From assembly GCF_003248355.1 (NCBI RefSeq), contig NZ_QKWY01000001.1:2004001-2068000 (forward strand): a DNA stretch of 64,000 nt, written 5' to 3'. The stretch comes from Streptomyces sp. AC1-42W (GTDB lineage Bacteria > Actinomycetota > Actinomycetes > Streptomycetales > Streptomycetaceae). The translations under genes and the position numbers were made by a program. The first letter of the stretch is position 1. Every line of letters begins with the position of its first letter. Below are positions 14,951 to 23,757 of the stretch, piece after piece. A model generated the notes under the pieces. That model was not told the DNA's origin. It saw only the letters and a program-made list of their open reading frames with translations, and did no database searches.

Positions 14951-15349
14951 GCCGTCGCCGTTCTCGTCATACTCGGGCTCGCTCCGCCGGTGGGCATCCT
15001 CGCCCCCCACATGACGGCCGCGCCGGTGGGCATCGAGCGTTTCGACGTTTCGCCCTCGGACATCGAGCTGGCGGCTCAGGCGTCGGTTACTACCCGAGCC
15101 CGCGAAGTCGATCCGCATGTGTGCCGCTGCGGCGGCCGGGTGCGGTGCGTAACGGTCCTGCGCCCGGCTGCCGGTTCCAGCCGCGTTCGGTGTGGTGGCC
15201 ACTCCTGCGGCCCTTCACTGGACGGCTCACAGCTCCGCCTCGCCCCCCGAGGGAGGTGGAGAAGTCCCGCGCGGTACCTGGCCCGGCAAGACCGGCCGCG
15301 CGAGGCGGACGGGGGCCTGGCGGCGACAGTGCGCCGGGCCCCCGGATGA
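14951..15349 (+). pseudogene. Remainder of the membrane-protein gene split by IS630
   Basis: Joined to 13221-13268 (keeping one TTA) this gives a 148-residue protein. A basic N-terminus is followed at once by a TM segment, LAVAVLVILGLAPPVGILA, then MTAAPVGIERFDVSPSDIEL and a Cys pair region VCRCGGRVRCVTV. The frame crosses the junction without a stop, and the TM helix begins exactly at the junction, which supports the reconstruction. The last 50 residues are Arg/Pro/Gly rich. A GTG at 14990 could still start a shortened protein. The stretch from 15350 to the next start at 15393 holds only its ribosome-binding site. Confidence 0.6.
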
Positions 15350-15392
15350 ACGGTCCGCACGACCGGACGGACGTCATCAGGAGGTGACGCAA

Positions 15393-16418
15393 GTGATCGG
15401 AAAAGTACTGGTCACAGGAGGGGCGGGCTTCATCGGCTCGCACTTCGTCAAACGGCTCCTACGCGCCGAGGACGTCACCACAGTGACCGTCCTGGACGCC
15501 CTCACCTACGCAGGGCACCTCGAAAACCTGGGCGAAGCGTTCCTCTCTCCGAAACTGGACTTCGTTGAGGGCAACATCCTGGACACCGGCCTCGTAGACG
15601 ATCTCGTGCGCGAGCATGAGGCCGTCGTCCACTTCGCAGCCGAGTCCCACGTCGACCGTTCGTTCTTCGAGGCCGGGAACTTCCTCACGACCAACGTCCT
15701 GGGCACTCATCAGCTCCTGGATGCCGTGCGCCGTCTAGGCATCGAGCGGTTCGTGCACGTCTCCACGGACGAGGTGTACGGGCCCCTCCTGGAGGGCTCC
15801 GCGACCGAGGAGAGCCCGCTTCGCCCCAGCGTCCCCTATGCCGCGTCGAAGGCCGCCAGCGACCTCGTAGCGCTCTCCTACGCGCAGACCTACGGCGTCC
15901 CCGTGTGCGTGACGCGCTCCTCGAACAACTACGGGCCGTGCCAGCACCCCGAGAAGATCATTCCTCTGTTCGTGACCCAGCTCCTCAAGGGGGAGCCGGT
16001 CACCCTCCACGGCCGTGGCCAGCACGTACGCAACTGGCTGCACGTCGAAGACAACTGCGCCGGCATCGAACTCGTGCTCCGCGCAGGGGTTTCCGGCGAG
16101 GTCTACAACATCGGCGGCGGAACCGACCTGACAAACGCCCAGCTCACGGCGATGATCCTGCGCGTCTGCGGTGCCGAGTGGGACTCGGTGACGTACATTC
16201 CCGACCGGCAGGCCAATGATCTCCGGTACTCGATGAGCTGGTCGAAGATAGCCGACCAGCTCGGTTACGCGCCGGTTCACTCCCTTGACGAGGGCGTTGC
16301 CGAAGCAGCGCAGTGGTACCGGGACAATCCCGGCCGCTGGGCACCGCTCCTGCGCAACCCCGCGGCCCCGCGTCCTCACGTCCTCCTTGACACGAGCGAG
16401 GGGCCGCAGGATGTGTGA
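15393..16418 (+). CDS. NDP-sugar 4,6-dehydratase (RmlB-like, SDR family)
   Basis: 341 residues from GTG 15393 behind CAGGAGGTGACGCAA. GKVLVTGGAGFIGSHFV is the NAD-binding loop. STDEVYGPL supplies the Thr-Asp-Glu of dTDP-glucose 4,6-dehydratases, and YAASKAASD the YxxxK pair. RSSNNYGPCQHPEKIIPLF is also dehydratase-type. The product is predicted to turn an NDP-hexose into the NDP-4-keto-6-deoxy sugar. It overlaps the ATP-grasp gene by 8 bases (ATGTGTGA). No nucleotidyltransferase (rmlA) is nearby, so the activated sugar must come from elsewhere. Confidence 0.88.
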   Translation: MIGKVLVTGGAGFIGSHFVKRLLRAEDVTTVTVLDALTYAGHLENLGEAFLSPKLDFVEGNILDTGLVDDLVREHEAVVHFAAESHVDRSFFEAGNFLTTNVLGTHQLLDAVRRLGIERFVHVSTDEVYGPLLEGSATEESPLRPSVPYAASKAASDLVALSYAQTYGVPVCVTRSSNNYGPCQHPEKIIPLFVTQLLKGEPVTLHGRGQHVRNWLHVEDNCAGIELVLRAGVSGEVYNIGGGTDLTNAQLTAMILRVCGAEWDSVTYIPDRQANDLRYSMSWSKIADQLGYAPVHSLDEGVAEAAQWYRDNPGRWAPLLRNPAAPRPHVLLDTSEGPQDV

Positions 16419-17637
16419 GCGATGGCCACAGGGCGCGCTTGTCGTGCTGGGCGCGTCGGAGGAGCAGATCCCGCTGTACCGGGAGGCGCGGCGTCGCGGA
16501 ATCCCGACCATCGCGGTGGACATGCGGCCGGACGCTCCCGCGTTTGTGTTCGCCGACGCGGTCCTGAAGGTCTCCACCCGCGACATCGACATCATCGTCG
16601 GCGCACTGGGCGACGTCCGCCCCGCCGGAATCGTGTGCGGAGCGAGCGACGCCGCGCTGACCACGTGGCACACCTTGGGCCTTCAGTACGGCACCCCCTA
16701 CGTGTATCCCAAGAGTGCACTCGCGGCTGTCGACAAGGGCGCCTTCCACGAGATCGCCGCGTCCTGCGGCATCACCGGATACGGATGGACCGCGTCGGGG
16801 AATCCGGATGAGATCGTCGTGAAGGCGGCCGGGCTGCGCTTCCCGCTCGTGATCAAGCCTGCGGACGGTTCGGGCAGCAAAGGTGTCACCCGCATCAGCC
16901 ACCCTGACGATCTGCTGGGCGCCATCTCCTACGCCCGCTCTTACTCCGCTTCTCAGACGGTGATCGCTGAGGAGTACCTTCAGGGGCGCCCGCTGGCCAT
17001 CGAGGTCTTCATGCGGGACGGCCACGCGCTGCTGACCTGTATCAAGGACAAAGAGTTCGGCGACGGAAGTTTCGTTGTCCGGCGGCTGCGCACCGCTCAG
17101 TTGCCCTCGGCGGCACACGGCCGTCTTGAGGCCGCGGTCGAGCGGCTGTGCCGTGCACTGGGGATTGTCGATGGCCCGGCGAACTTTGACGCCGTCCTTG
17201 GAGCAGACAGCCAGGAACGCATCATCGAGGCCAATGCCCGTCTTGGTGGTGACGGCGTCCCGCGGCTGCTTGCTGCCGCCTATGGCGTGGACATCGTGCG
17301 TGCACTCATCGCGCTCGCGCTCGGTGAACCGTTCGGCGCCCACCTGACACCCACGCGCGAGGCGCACGCCGCGCTCGAACTGATCGGCTCACCGCTCGCC
17401 GTCGAAGGCCGTCTGATCGCGTGGGAGGGCGTCGCCGAAGCCCGCACCCTCCCCGGCATCACTGATGTCGAGCTGTATGCCAAACCGGGCGACCGCGTAC
17501 GGCCACACGACCAGTCCGGTCACAAGATCGGGCTGCTCGTCGCCGCCGGACCGTCGCCTGCGGAAGCGTCCTCGGCCTTGACCGCGGCTAGCGCACTGAT
17601 CCGACCGGTCATCCGGCCAATGGCGGAGGCGAAATGA
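16411..17637 (+). CDS. ATP-grasp carboxylate-amine ligase, unknown substrate
   Basis: 408 residues from ATG 16411. GALVVLGASEEQIPLYREAR is a Rossmann-like N-domain. The ATP-grasp core shows FPLVIKPADGSGSKGVTRI, TVIAEEYLQGRPLAIEVFMR and QERIIEANARLGGDGVPRLL (the metal-binding Glu and Asn). A C-terminal domain of about 100 residues follows, as in carbamoyl-phosphate-synthase-like/PylC-type ligases. Between a dehydratase and an aminotransferase, it could join a carboxylic acid to an amino sugar, or make the amine donor. Coupled to both neighbours by overlaps (8 and 4 bases). Confidence 0.82.
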   Translation: MCERWPQGALVVLGASEEQIPLYREARRRGIPTIAVDMRPDAPAFVFADAVLKVSTRDIDIIVGALGDVRPAGIVCGASDAALTTWHTLGLQYGTPYVYPKSALAAVDKGAFHEIAASCGITGYGWTASGNPDEIVVKAAGLRFPLVIKPADGSGSKGVTRISHPDDLLGAISYARSYSASQTVIAEEYLQGRPLAIEVFMRDGHALLTCIKDKEFGDGSFVVRRLRTAQLPSAAHGRLEAAVERLCRALGIVDGPANFDAVLGADSQERIIEANARLGGDGVPRLLAAAYGVDIVRALIALALGEPFGAHLTPTREAHAALELIGSPLAVEGRLIAWEGVAEARTLPGITDVELYAKPGDRVRPHDQSGHKIGLLVAAGPSPAEASSALTAASALIRPVIRPMAEAK

Positions 17638-18752
17638 TCAACTCGCTGAGGTCCGATGCCCGACGCAACGCCTCTCCGTACCTGTACGGCCAGGAGGCCG
17701 CGTCCGTCGCCCGCATCCTTCAGTCAGGGCAGTACGGCCACACCGACGTCACCGAGGAGTTCGAGCAGCGGATCGCCGCTTTCCTCGGAGTCCCGCACGC
17801 GGTCGCCGTCTCGTCCGGAACCGCTGCCCTCCACACGGCCCTGATCGCCGCCGGTGTCGGCCCCGGCGACGAGGTCATCGTGCCGTCTATGACGTTCTGC
17901 GCCACGGTGCAAGCCGTCCTCGCCGTGGGCGCTTCCCCGCGCTTCGTGGACATCGACCCGGACACCCTGTGCGTGACGGCACAGATCGTCATGGAAGCGG
18001 TCACCGACCACACCGCAGCCGTCATTCCGGTCTTGTTCGGCGGCCGGGCCGTCGACCTTGAACCCGTACTCGGTAACCTCGCCGAACGGCGAATCACCGT
18101 GATCGAGGACGCCGCGCACGCCTTCGGCTCCCGTCTCGGCACACAACGGGTGGGTGCCACCGGCTCCTTGACGTGCTTCTCGTTCGGGCCGATCAAGAAC
18201 CTCACCTGCGGCCAAGGCGGCATGGTCATACCCAGGACCGCGGAGGAAGCCGATACCGTCCGCCGCACCCGGCTCCTCGGTGTCGTCCAGTCCCAGGGTG
18301 AACGCGCGAACATCACCACCTACCGCGTGGACGCGTTCGGGCTGCGCTACCAGCTATCGGGTATCAACGCTGCCATCGGCCTTGCCCAGTTCGACCACTT
18401 TCAGGACATCGAGCACACACGCCGGCGTCTCTGGAACTCCTACCGGGAAGCCCTGGCGTCGCTGGAGCGGGTGACTCTGGTCGACGTCGACCCCGACCGT
18501 TCGGTACCGCACCTGTGCCAGGTGCGCGTTCCGCACCGCGACCAGGTGTTCGCCGAACTGAGGGCACAGGGAATCGGGGTGGGCGTCCACTATCCGCCCA
18601 ACCACCTTCAGCCCGCGTTCGCGTCCTGGCGCCGCACGCTCCCGGCAACCGAGAAGACAGGCGCGCAGATCTTGAGCCTGCCTTTCCATCAGCACCTCAC
18701 CGAGACGGACATCGAGCACGTCACTGCCTGCCTCGCCCGCGCTCTCACGTAG
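17634..18752 (+). CDS. DegT/DnrJ/EryC1/StrS-family sugar aminotransferase
   Basis: 372 residues from ATG 17634 (ATGA overlap with the ligase). HAVAVSSGTAALHTALIAAG and VIVPSMTFCATVQAVLAVGA are PLP-site motifs, VIEDAAHAFGS holds the ring-facing Asp, and CFSFGPIKNLTCGQGGM the Schiff-base Lys. RYQLSGINAAIGLAQFD is the family's dimer-contact motif. These enzymes aminate keto-sugars on NDP, here presumably the product of the upstream dehydratase. Position of amination cannot be told from sequence alone. Confidence 0.88.
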   Translation: MINSLRSDARRNASPYLYGQEAASVARILQSGQYGHTDVTEEFEQRIAAFLGVPHAVAVSSGTAALHTALIAAGVGPGDEVIVPSMTFCATVQAVLAVGASPRFVDIDPDTLCVTAQIVMEAVTDHTAAVIPVLFGGRAVDLEPVLGNLAERRITVIEDAAHAFGSRLGTQRVGATGSLTCFSFGPIKNLTCGQGGMVIPRTAEEADTVRRTRLLGVVQSQGERANITTYRVDAFGLRYQLSGINAAIGLAQFDHFQDIEHTRRRLWNSYREALASLERVTLVDVDPDRSVPHLCQVRVPHRDQVFAELRAQGIGVGVHYPPNHLQPAFASWRRTLPATEKTGAQILSLPFHQHLTETDIEHVTACLARALT

Positions 18753-18764
18753 CCCTTGCGCGGG

Positions 18765-19961
18765 TCAGCCGGACGCGGCGGACAGGATGACGTCCACAAG
18801 TCGCTCGGCCGCGTCCGGGCGCCCGTGGGAGCGTGCGCGCCGGGCCATCTCGGCGCGCACGCCGACGTCTGCGAGAAGAGGAGCCACCGCATCGCCCAGG
18901 GCGCCGGCGGTCGCATCTCCGATCAGCGCCACTGCTGCCCCGGCGTCGTGCAGGTGGCGGGCGTTGTGCTCCTGCTCGTTCCCAGCGGAGGAGGCGAGTG
19001 GGACGAAGACCGCGGCCTTCCCGAGCGCCGTCAGCTCGGCGATCGTCCCGGCCCCGCTCCGGGAGATCACCACATCGGCCAGCGCCAGGACATCCGGCAG
19101 CTCCGGCCCCACGAAACCGGTGAGTAGATACCTCGCCGCCAGCGAGGCGGGAACCGCCTGAGCCCTCTGGCTCAGATCTCCAACATTGGCGGGACCACAC
19201 TGGTGGATGACGTTCGCCCGCTCCAACAGCCACGGCAACACATCGCCCACAAGACCGTTGATCTGCTGGGAGCCCTGCGCGCCGCCGGTCACATAAACGG
19301 TGGGAAGGGAACGGCTGAAGCCCTCCAGCCCGAGCGCATGGACGGCCTTGTCGGCGTCGCCGGTGAACACCTCGGGGCGCACTGGGTTGCCTGTGACAAC
19401 GGCCCGCGCACGTACCGCCTCCGGCAGAAGCGGCAACGTCGACTCCGACGACACGGCAATACGGGTCGCGTGCCGGGCCAGGGACCGGTTCGCCAGGCCA
19501 AGCCGTACGGTCTGCTCGTGCACCACCAGCGGACGGTGACACAGACGCGCGGCCATCCCAACCGGAACAGCGACGTAGCCGCCGGTGGCCAGCACCGCGT
19601 GCGGAGCGAACTTGGACACGATCGAGCGAGCCTGGGCAACGCCCAGTGGCACGCGGCTCATGTCCCGCACGTTCGCCGGAGATACGAGCTTCAGCGGGTT
19701 CTTGGAACGCCGAACCTTGCCCGTCACGACCGTCTTGAAGGCGATCCCCTCTCCGGACGCCACACGGGCCTCCAAGCCGTCCGGCGTCCCCACCCACAGC
19801 ACATCGAGCGTCGCTCCGGCCGCGGCGAGCCTCGCCCGCAGCGCGCGCACGGCAGTCAGCGCGGGGTAGGTGTGGCCGCCTGTGCCGCCTCCCGTCACCA
19901 CCAGACGAAAGGCGTCCTGCGCATCGAGCGGAAAACGGCCGTGCTGCTCAACCCGAGCCAT
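18765..19961 (-). CDS. MurG-like glycosyltransferase (GT28)
   Basis: 398 residues from ATG 19961, convergent with the aminotransferase (12-bp gap). LVVTGGGTGGHTYPALTAVR matches the MurG N-terminal glycine loop, VLATGGYVAVPVGMAA its second loop, and VISRSGAGTIAELTALGKAA the C-terminal UDP-sugar-binding signature. TGGAQGSQQINGLVGD is also MurG-like. Housekeeping murG normally lies in the division cluster and none of those genes is here, so this is a specialised copy that would transfer the sugar made by the adjacent enzymes. The acceptor is unknown. Confidence 0.82.
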   Translation of the reverse strand: MARVEQHGRFPLDAQDAFRLVVTGGGTGGHTYPALTAVRALRARLAAAGATLDVLWVGTPDGLEARVASGEGIAFKTVVTGKVRRSKNPLKLVSPANVRDMSRVPLGVAQARSIVSKFAPHAVLATGGYVAVPVGMAARLCHRPLVVHEQTVRLGLANRSLARHATRIAVSSESTLPLLPEAVRARAVVTGNPVRPEVFTGDADKAVHALGLEGFSRSLPTVYVTGGAQGSQQINGLVGDVLPWLLERANVIHQCGPANVGDLSQRAQAVPASLAARYLLTGFVGPELPDVLALADVVISRSGAGTIAELTALGKAAVFVPLASSAGNEQEHNARHLHDAGAAVALIGDATAGALGDAVAPLLADVGVRAEMARRARSHGRPDAAERLVDVILSAASG

Positions 19962-20002
19962 CCGGGAAGTCCCTTCTCATCTGCTGGCGGAGGCGACGCA
20001 CG

Positions 20003-20170
20003 CTAAGGGCTGTCCCGTAATCCCCGGTGGATCAGCGCGCGGCGTCAGATGCGGTGCATCGCAAGGCGGAGGGGCGTTCGCATACTGGACGTATTCGGAC
20101 GTTCCGACAACGCAGCGAGGTGCCGTAGCTGTCGTCGTGCGCCCGCCGGGGATTACGGGACAGCCCTTAG
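20003..20170. repeat. 168-bp MITE with 25-bp terminal inverted repeats
   Basis: The arms at 20003-20027 and 20146-20170 are inverse copies (core GGGCTGTCCCGTAATCCCC). TAA/TTA at the outer edges is consistent with a TTA-type target duplication. The interior codes for nothing. The GGCTGTCCCGTAA end type recurs in Streptomyces genomes as non-autonomous relatives of IS5-like elements; that assignment is from memory. Confidence 0.8.
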
Positions 20171-20240
20171 CAGCGGAAGTCCCACTCCTGGGCGACGCTC
20201 TGCCCGTTTCGGCCAGAGAAGCCGCCCTGACCAGGTCTGA

Positions 20241-20657
20241 TTAGTCGGTGGAAGTACGACCGGAGGTGATGGAGACAACCGATCCGGAGCGTGAGGCGAT
20301 GTGCTCGCGCATGGCCTCGTTGTCGTGGTGCAGGGCTCCGATGACCGTGGCAGCGGCATCCAGTTGCTGCTGGAGGCGGGTGCATTCCTGGGTCTTGGCC
20401 TTGAGTTTCCGCTCCAGTTCGGCGATCTCGGCGTCTCGCCGGGATTCTCCGATCGTGCGGCGTCCGTGCTGGTCGAGGTAGGCGTCCCATTCGTCCATGA
20501 CCGTGCTGGCGCGGTTCATGGTGGCGCGGCTGACCCCGGCTTCGCGGTACAGGTTCTCCTTGGTCATCTTGTCGTCGGTGGTCTGCGGGCGTCCCTCGAT
20601 GAGCCGGGTCATGGCCTCCCGTAGGGCCTTCACGGCGGCCGGAGATGCGTCGCTCAC
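20241..20657 (-). CDS. TnpC-like small coiled-coil protein of a recombinase set
   Basis: 138 residues from ATG 20657, overlapping the recombinase stop (ATGA). An N-terminal helix-turn-helix-like part (DKMTKENLYREAGVSRATMN) precedes a coiled coil, about residues 75-110 (DAEIAELERKLKAKTQECTR). This is the form of the third, small gene in Tn554-type recombinase sets, which aids the two tyrosine recombinases. It looks intact, but its partner is broken. Confidence 0.6.
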   Translation of the reverse strand: MSDASPAAVKALREAMTRLIEGRPQTTDDKMTKENLYREAGVSRATMNRASTVMDEWDAYLDQHGRRTIGESRRDAEIAELERKLKAKTQECTRLQQQLDAAATVIGALHHDNEAMREHIASRSGSVVSITSGRTSTD

Positions 20658-21720
20658 TGGGACTCTCCCTTCCGGATGGTCGCCCGCACCTCGGCGAGCT
20701 GAAGTTCGAGGGAGTGGCGTCGGGGAGGGGCCGGCTTAGGAGACTTGAGCTGCCGGTTCAGGCTCTCTTCCTCGGCTTTCCAGACGGGGAGGTGTGCGGG
20801 GGAGATGATGCTGTTTGCGCAGCGGTCGGGGCGGCATCGGTCCGGCTGGGGTTCGCCGAGGGGGCCAGGGGCGGCGTTCTCCAGGCATACGGCGCCGGCG
20901 GGACTGCGGGGGTCGAAGGCGCAGTGGTTGAGCGTGCCGAACCTGATGGAGATGGTTGATTTCCGGAGCAGGTCGAACTCCACGCGGGCGTCGCCGTGAC
21001 GGGCCTGGGCGGTGGAGCGCAGGTCATCGGCGGCGTCCTGGATGGCGTTGAACTCGGCGGTGATCTTGCCGGCGCCGGGCCCGAATCCGACCGGCTTGCC
21101 GTCCTTGTAGTCGCGGTACAGGTCGCTGAGGCGTTCGAAGCGCGCGTCCTCAAATGGCGGTGTTGAGCAGTTTCGCCCAGTCATGGTCACCGGCCATGTA
21201 GCCGCCGGTGACCTGGTTGGAAAGGGCCCGCGTGGCGACATGCTTGAGCTGCATCCCGAGGGCGATCTCCGCGCCGGGGTGTGTGCCGGCGAGCATCGAC
21301 ATCGTCTTGCGGAAGCGGTGCGGGGCGGCGGCGCCGCCGGGCGGGATGTGCAGTCCGTTCCATGCGGTTCTGTTGTTGACGTGGCGGATGAAGTCGTTGA
21401 CGGCTGCTCTGCTGCTGAACGCATCTCCGCCACTCCGGTTCAGGATATGGCCCGCGCCTGCTTTGTGGGTGGCGAAGATCAGCTCGTCGTCCCAGGAGAG
21501 GGATTCTGCGACTGCGATGGCTTCCGCGACGGGTTCGGTGATCCACCAGCGTGCGGTGGGAACGTTCGGGTCGTGCTTGATCTTTCGGGATACCAGGGCT
21601 GGGGCTCCGTAGTGCTCTACCAGGGCGTTTCGGCGGATCTCGCGTGCTTCGCTGTCGCGCATCATCGAGAGCGCGATGACAAGGACATAGCAGGCGTTCC
21701 GGAGTGCGGTGATCTCCAGG
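20654..21720 (-). pseudogene. Tn554-type tyrosine recombinase, truncated and frameshifted
   Basis: The C-terminal catalytic domain is visible. APHRFRKTMSMLAG holds the HxxR motif and ALGMQLKHVATRALSNQVTG then GYMAGD the downstream His and nucleophile Tyr. After LLNTA the frame shifts by one extra base near 21150, and FEDARFERLSDLYRDYKDG continues in the next frame to 20654. That tail, with CANSIISPAHLPVW, is typical of the long Tn554 TnpB/RitB proteins. The 5' part is missing: coding is open right up to the ISAs1 fragment at 21721. Inactive. Confidence 0.7.
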
Positions 21721-21863
21721 GCTTGATCAAGTTCCGTAGGTGTCCGGATCGTTGGTGATGCCCAGGATGGGGAGTGCTCGTTGGGGCTCGTCGCGGATCG
21801 CCCGGGTGGTCTTGGCGATGTTGTCGGCTCCGAGGGTTTTCAGCACGCCGATGGCGAGGTTGC
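21721..21863 (-). mobile_element. 143-bp exact fragment of the ISAs1-family element
   Basis: Bases 21721-21863 are identical to 9241-9383: the 3' terminus of the transposase gene plus the IS end, in the same orientation. The break at 21863 is inside the transposase frame. Two same-direction copies 12.5 kb apart bracket the sugar operon and could recombine. The 190 bp from 21864 to the next gene hold nothing I recognise. Confidence 0.9.
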
Positions 21864-22053
21864 CCTGATGGCCCTCTCTCAGCTGAGATCAGAGCCCCTG
21901 CTCCTGCATTCCCGTGCCTGGTTCGAGAAGGGTAATCACAGCCTGCGTCGGCGGTGCGGGGCCCCTCGGTGGCCGGTGTTGTCGCACGGGGAGGCCGGGC
22001 CAGTGGGGCGGAGGCGGGGGATGTGCTCCGCCTCCGCCCACCGCGTTCCGGGC

Positions 22054-22440
22054 TCAGGAGAGCTGGGCCTGGAAGATCGCGTGGTTGAAGTACGCCTTCG
22101 CCTCGTGGATCAGGCCGTCCTCACCGAGCTCGTAGACGTTGATGCCCGACCAGTTGACCGGCTTGCCGTCCTTGGAGACGGCCGAGCCGTGCCAGGAGAC
22201 GGCCACCGAGGAGCCGACCGTGTGGGCCTCGACCGGGGTCAGGCCGAGGAACGGGTCGAAGTTGGGGACGACGGAGGCGATGAAGGCGCGGATGGCCTCG
22301 CGGCCCTTGATCGGCTCGGTGCCGACCGGGTCGTGGAAGATGCCGGACTCCGCGAACGCGTCGGCCCAGGCGTCGACATCGCCCTTCTGCGAGGCGTCGA
22401 AGAACTGGAGGACGGCCTTGGGCATGGCGGGAGCGGTCAT
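22054..22440 (-). CDS. SnoaL-like/NTF2-fold protein
   Basis: 128 residues from ATG 22440. KAVLQFFDASQKGDVDAWAD then GIFHDPVGTEPIKGREAIRA are the helix and substrate-cone entrance of SnoaL-like proteins, and VNVYELGEDGLIHEAKAYFN-type sequence forms the end of the sheet. The family includes isomerases, cyclases and stress proteins; no specific catalytic residue set is evident. It lies 75 bp downstream of an MFS exporter on the same strand, so likely the second gene of that transcript. Confidence 0.8.
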   Translation of the reverse strand: MTAPAMPKAVLQFFDASQKGDVDAWADAFAESGIFHDPVGTEPIKGREAIRAFIASVVPNFDPFLGLTPVEAHTVGSSVAVSWHGSAVSKDGKPVNWSGINVYELGEDGLIHEAKAYFNHAIFQAQLS

Positions 22441-22515
22441 GAGGATTCTCTCTTTCGTGTCATGGACGGACGTGTACGGGCGGAGGTGTGGACGAGCGGC
22501 GCGTCGGCGCCGGGG

Positions 22516-23757
22516 TCAGGCCGCGGGGGCCCGGTGGGTGTCGTGGCGGCGCATGGCCGGTACGACGAGCAGTCCTGCGGCGGCGAGGGCGGCTTGCAGG
22601 GCGCAGGCGCCGCCCCAGCCGAACGCGCCGTAGCAGACGCTGCCGAGGGCGGCCGCGACGGCACCGCTGAGGAAGGCGGCGACCATGTAGACGGTGTTGG
22701 CGCGGCTGCGCGCCTCGGGCAGGTAGGAGAAGATGCGGGCCTGGTTGGCGATCTGGCTCCACTGCACGGACACGTTGGCCAGCATCACGGCCAGGATCAT
22801 GAAGGCGATCAGGCTGCCGCCGAACCAGTAGGCGCCCGCGGAGACCACCATGAGCAACAGGGCGACGGTGATGATCGGAGCCGCCGCCCGCCGGTCGATG
22901 AAGCGGCCGGCCCAGGGCGCGGCGAACGCTCCCGCGAGCCCGAGCAGCCCGAACAGTCCGGCGGTCGCGCTGCTGTATCCGTAGGGCTCGTCGGCGAGGG
23001 CGAAGACCAGCGTCGTCCAGGTCGCGGTGTAGGCGCCGAACAAGGCGCTGTGCATGAGGCACGAGTGGCGCAGTACGGGCTCCTGCCGGAGCAGGCGCGG
23101 CAGCGAGCCGAGCAGTTGCCGGTACGGGAGGGCCTTGCGGGCCCCTTCGCGCGGCAGCAGGGCGACGGTCACCGCGCCCGTCAGGGCGGTCAGCACGGCG
23201 GCGAGCAGGTACATCGCGCGCCAGCTCAGCGCCTCACCCACCAGGCCGCCGATCACGCGGGAGCCGACGATGCCGGTCATGAGGCCGATCTGGACGTTCG
23301 CCACGATGGAGGCGCGGCGCTGCGGCGGGGCGAGTTCCGAGGCGAGCGGCACCAGCACCTGGGGGATCACGGTGGCCCCGCCGACGAGCGCGGCGGAGGC
23401 GGCCAGGACGGAGAGCCCGGGTGCGGCCGCGGCGGCCAGGAGCGCCAGGACGGTGCAGACCAGCATGGTGGTGAGCAGCGGGCGCCGCCTGCGGATGTCG
23501 CCGAGCGGCACGAGGAAGAGGATGCCGGCCGCGTAGCCGAGCTGGGCGCAGGTGACGACGGTCCCGGCCGCGGACGAGGAGACGCCGAGGTCGTCGGCGA
23601 ACAGCGCGAGCAGCGGCTGGGCCAGGTAGACGTTGGCGACCGTGGCCGCGGAGCACACGGCCATGGCGAGGAAGAGGAGCGGGCGTGCCGTGCCCGGAGG
23701 GGAGGCGGGGCCGGCGCCCGGTTGGGCCGAGGTGGGGAGCGTGTCCGATTCCGACAT
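22516..23757 (-). CDS. MFS transporter, 12-TM, drug-efflux type
   Basis: 413 residues from ATG 23757, with GGGGAGG just upstream. About twelve hydrophobic segments. ADDLGVSSSAAGTVVTCAQL then LVPLGDIRRRRPLLTTM is the loop-2/3 region with the MFS motif A-like GDxxxRR. It resembles YfhI/CmlA-type exporters of proton-driven efflux. The facing TetR gene and the operator between them suggest induced export of a toxic compound. Codon usage is normal. Confidence 0.85.
   Translation of the reverse strand: MSESDTLPTSAQPGAGPASPPGTARPLLFLAMAVCSAATVANVYLAQPLLALFADDLGVSSSAAGTVVTCAQLGYAAGILFLVPLGDIRRRRPLLTTMLVCTVLALLAAAAAPGLSVLAASAALVGGATVIPQVLVPLASELAPPQRRASIVANVQIGLMTGIVGSRVIGGLVGEALSWRAMYLLAAVLTALTGAVTVALLPREGARKALPYRQLLGSLPRLLRQEPVLRHSCLMHSALFGAYTATWTTLVFALADEPYGYSSATAGLFGLLGLAGAFAAPWAGRFIDRRAAAPIITVALLLMVVSAGAYWFGGSLIAFMILAVMLANVSVQWSQIANQARIFSYLPEARSRANTVYMVAAFLSGAVAAALGSVCYGAFGWGGACALQAALAAAGLLVVPAMRRHDTHRAPAA

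Noticed and set aside
21864-22053. Possible tRNA-like or attachment sequence after the IS fragment (GGTTCGAGAAGG)
   Set aside because: The GGTTCGA box is there but no acceptor stem or anticodon arm can be drawn.
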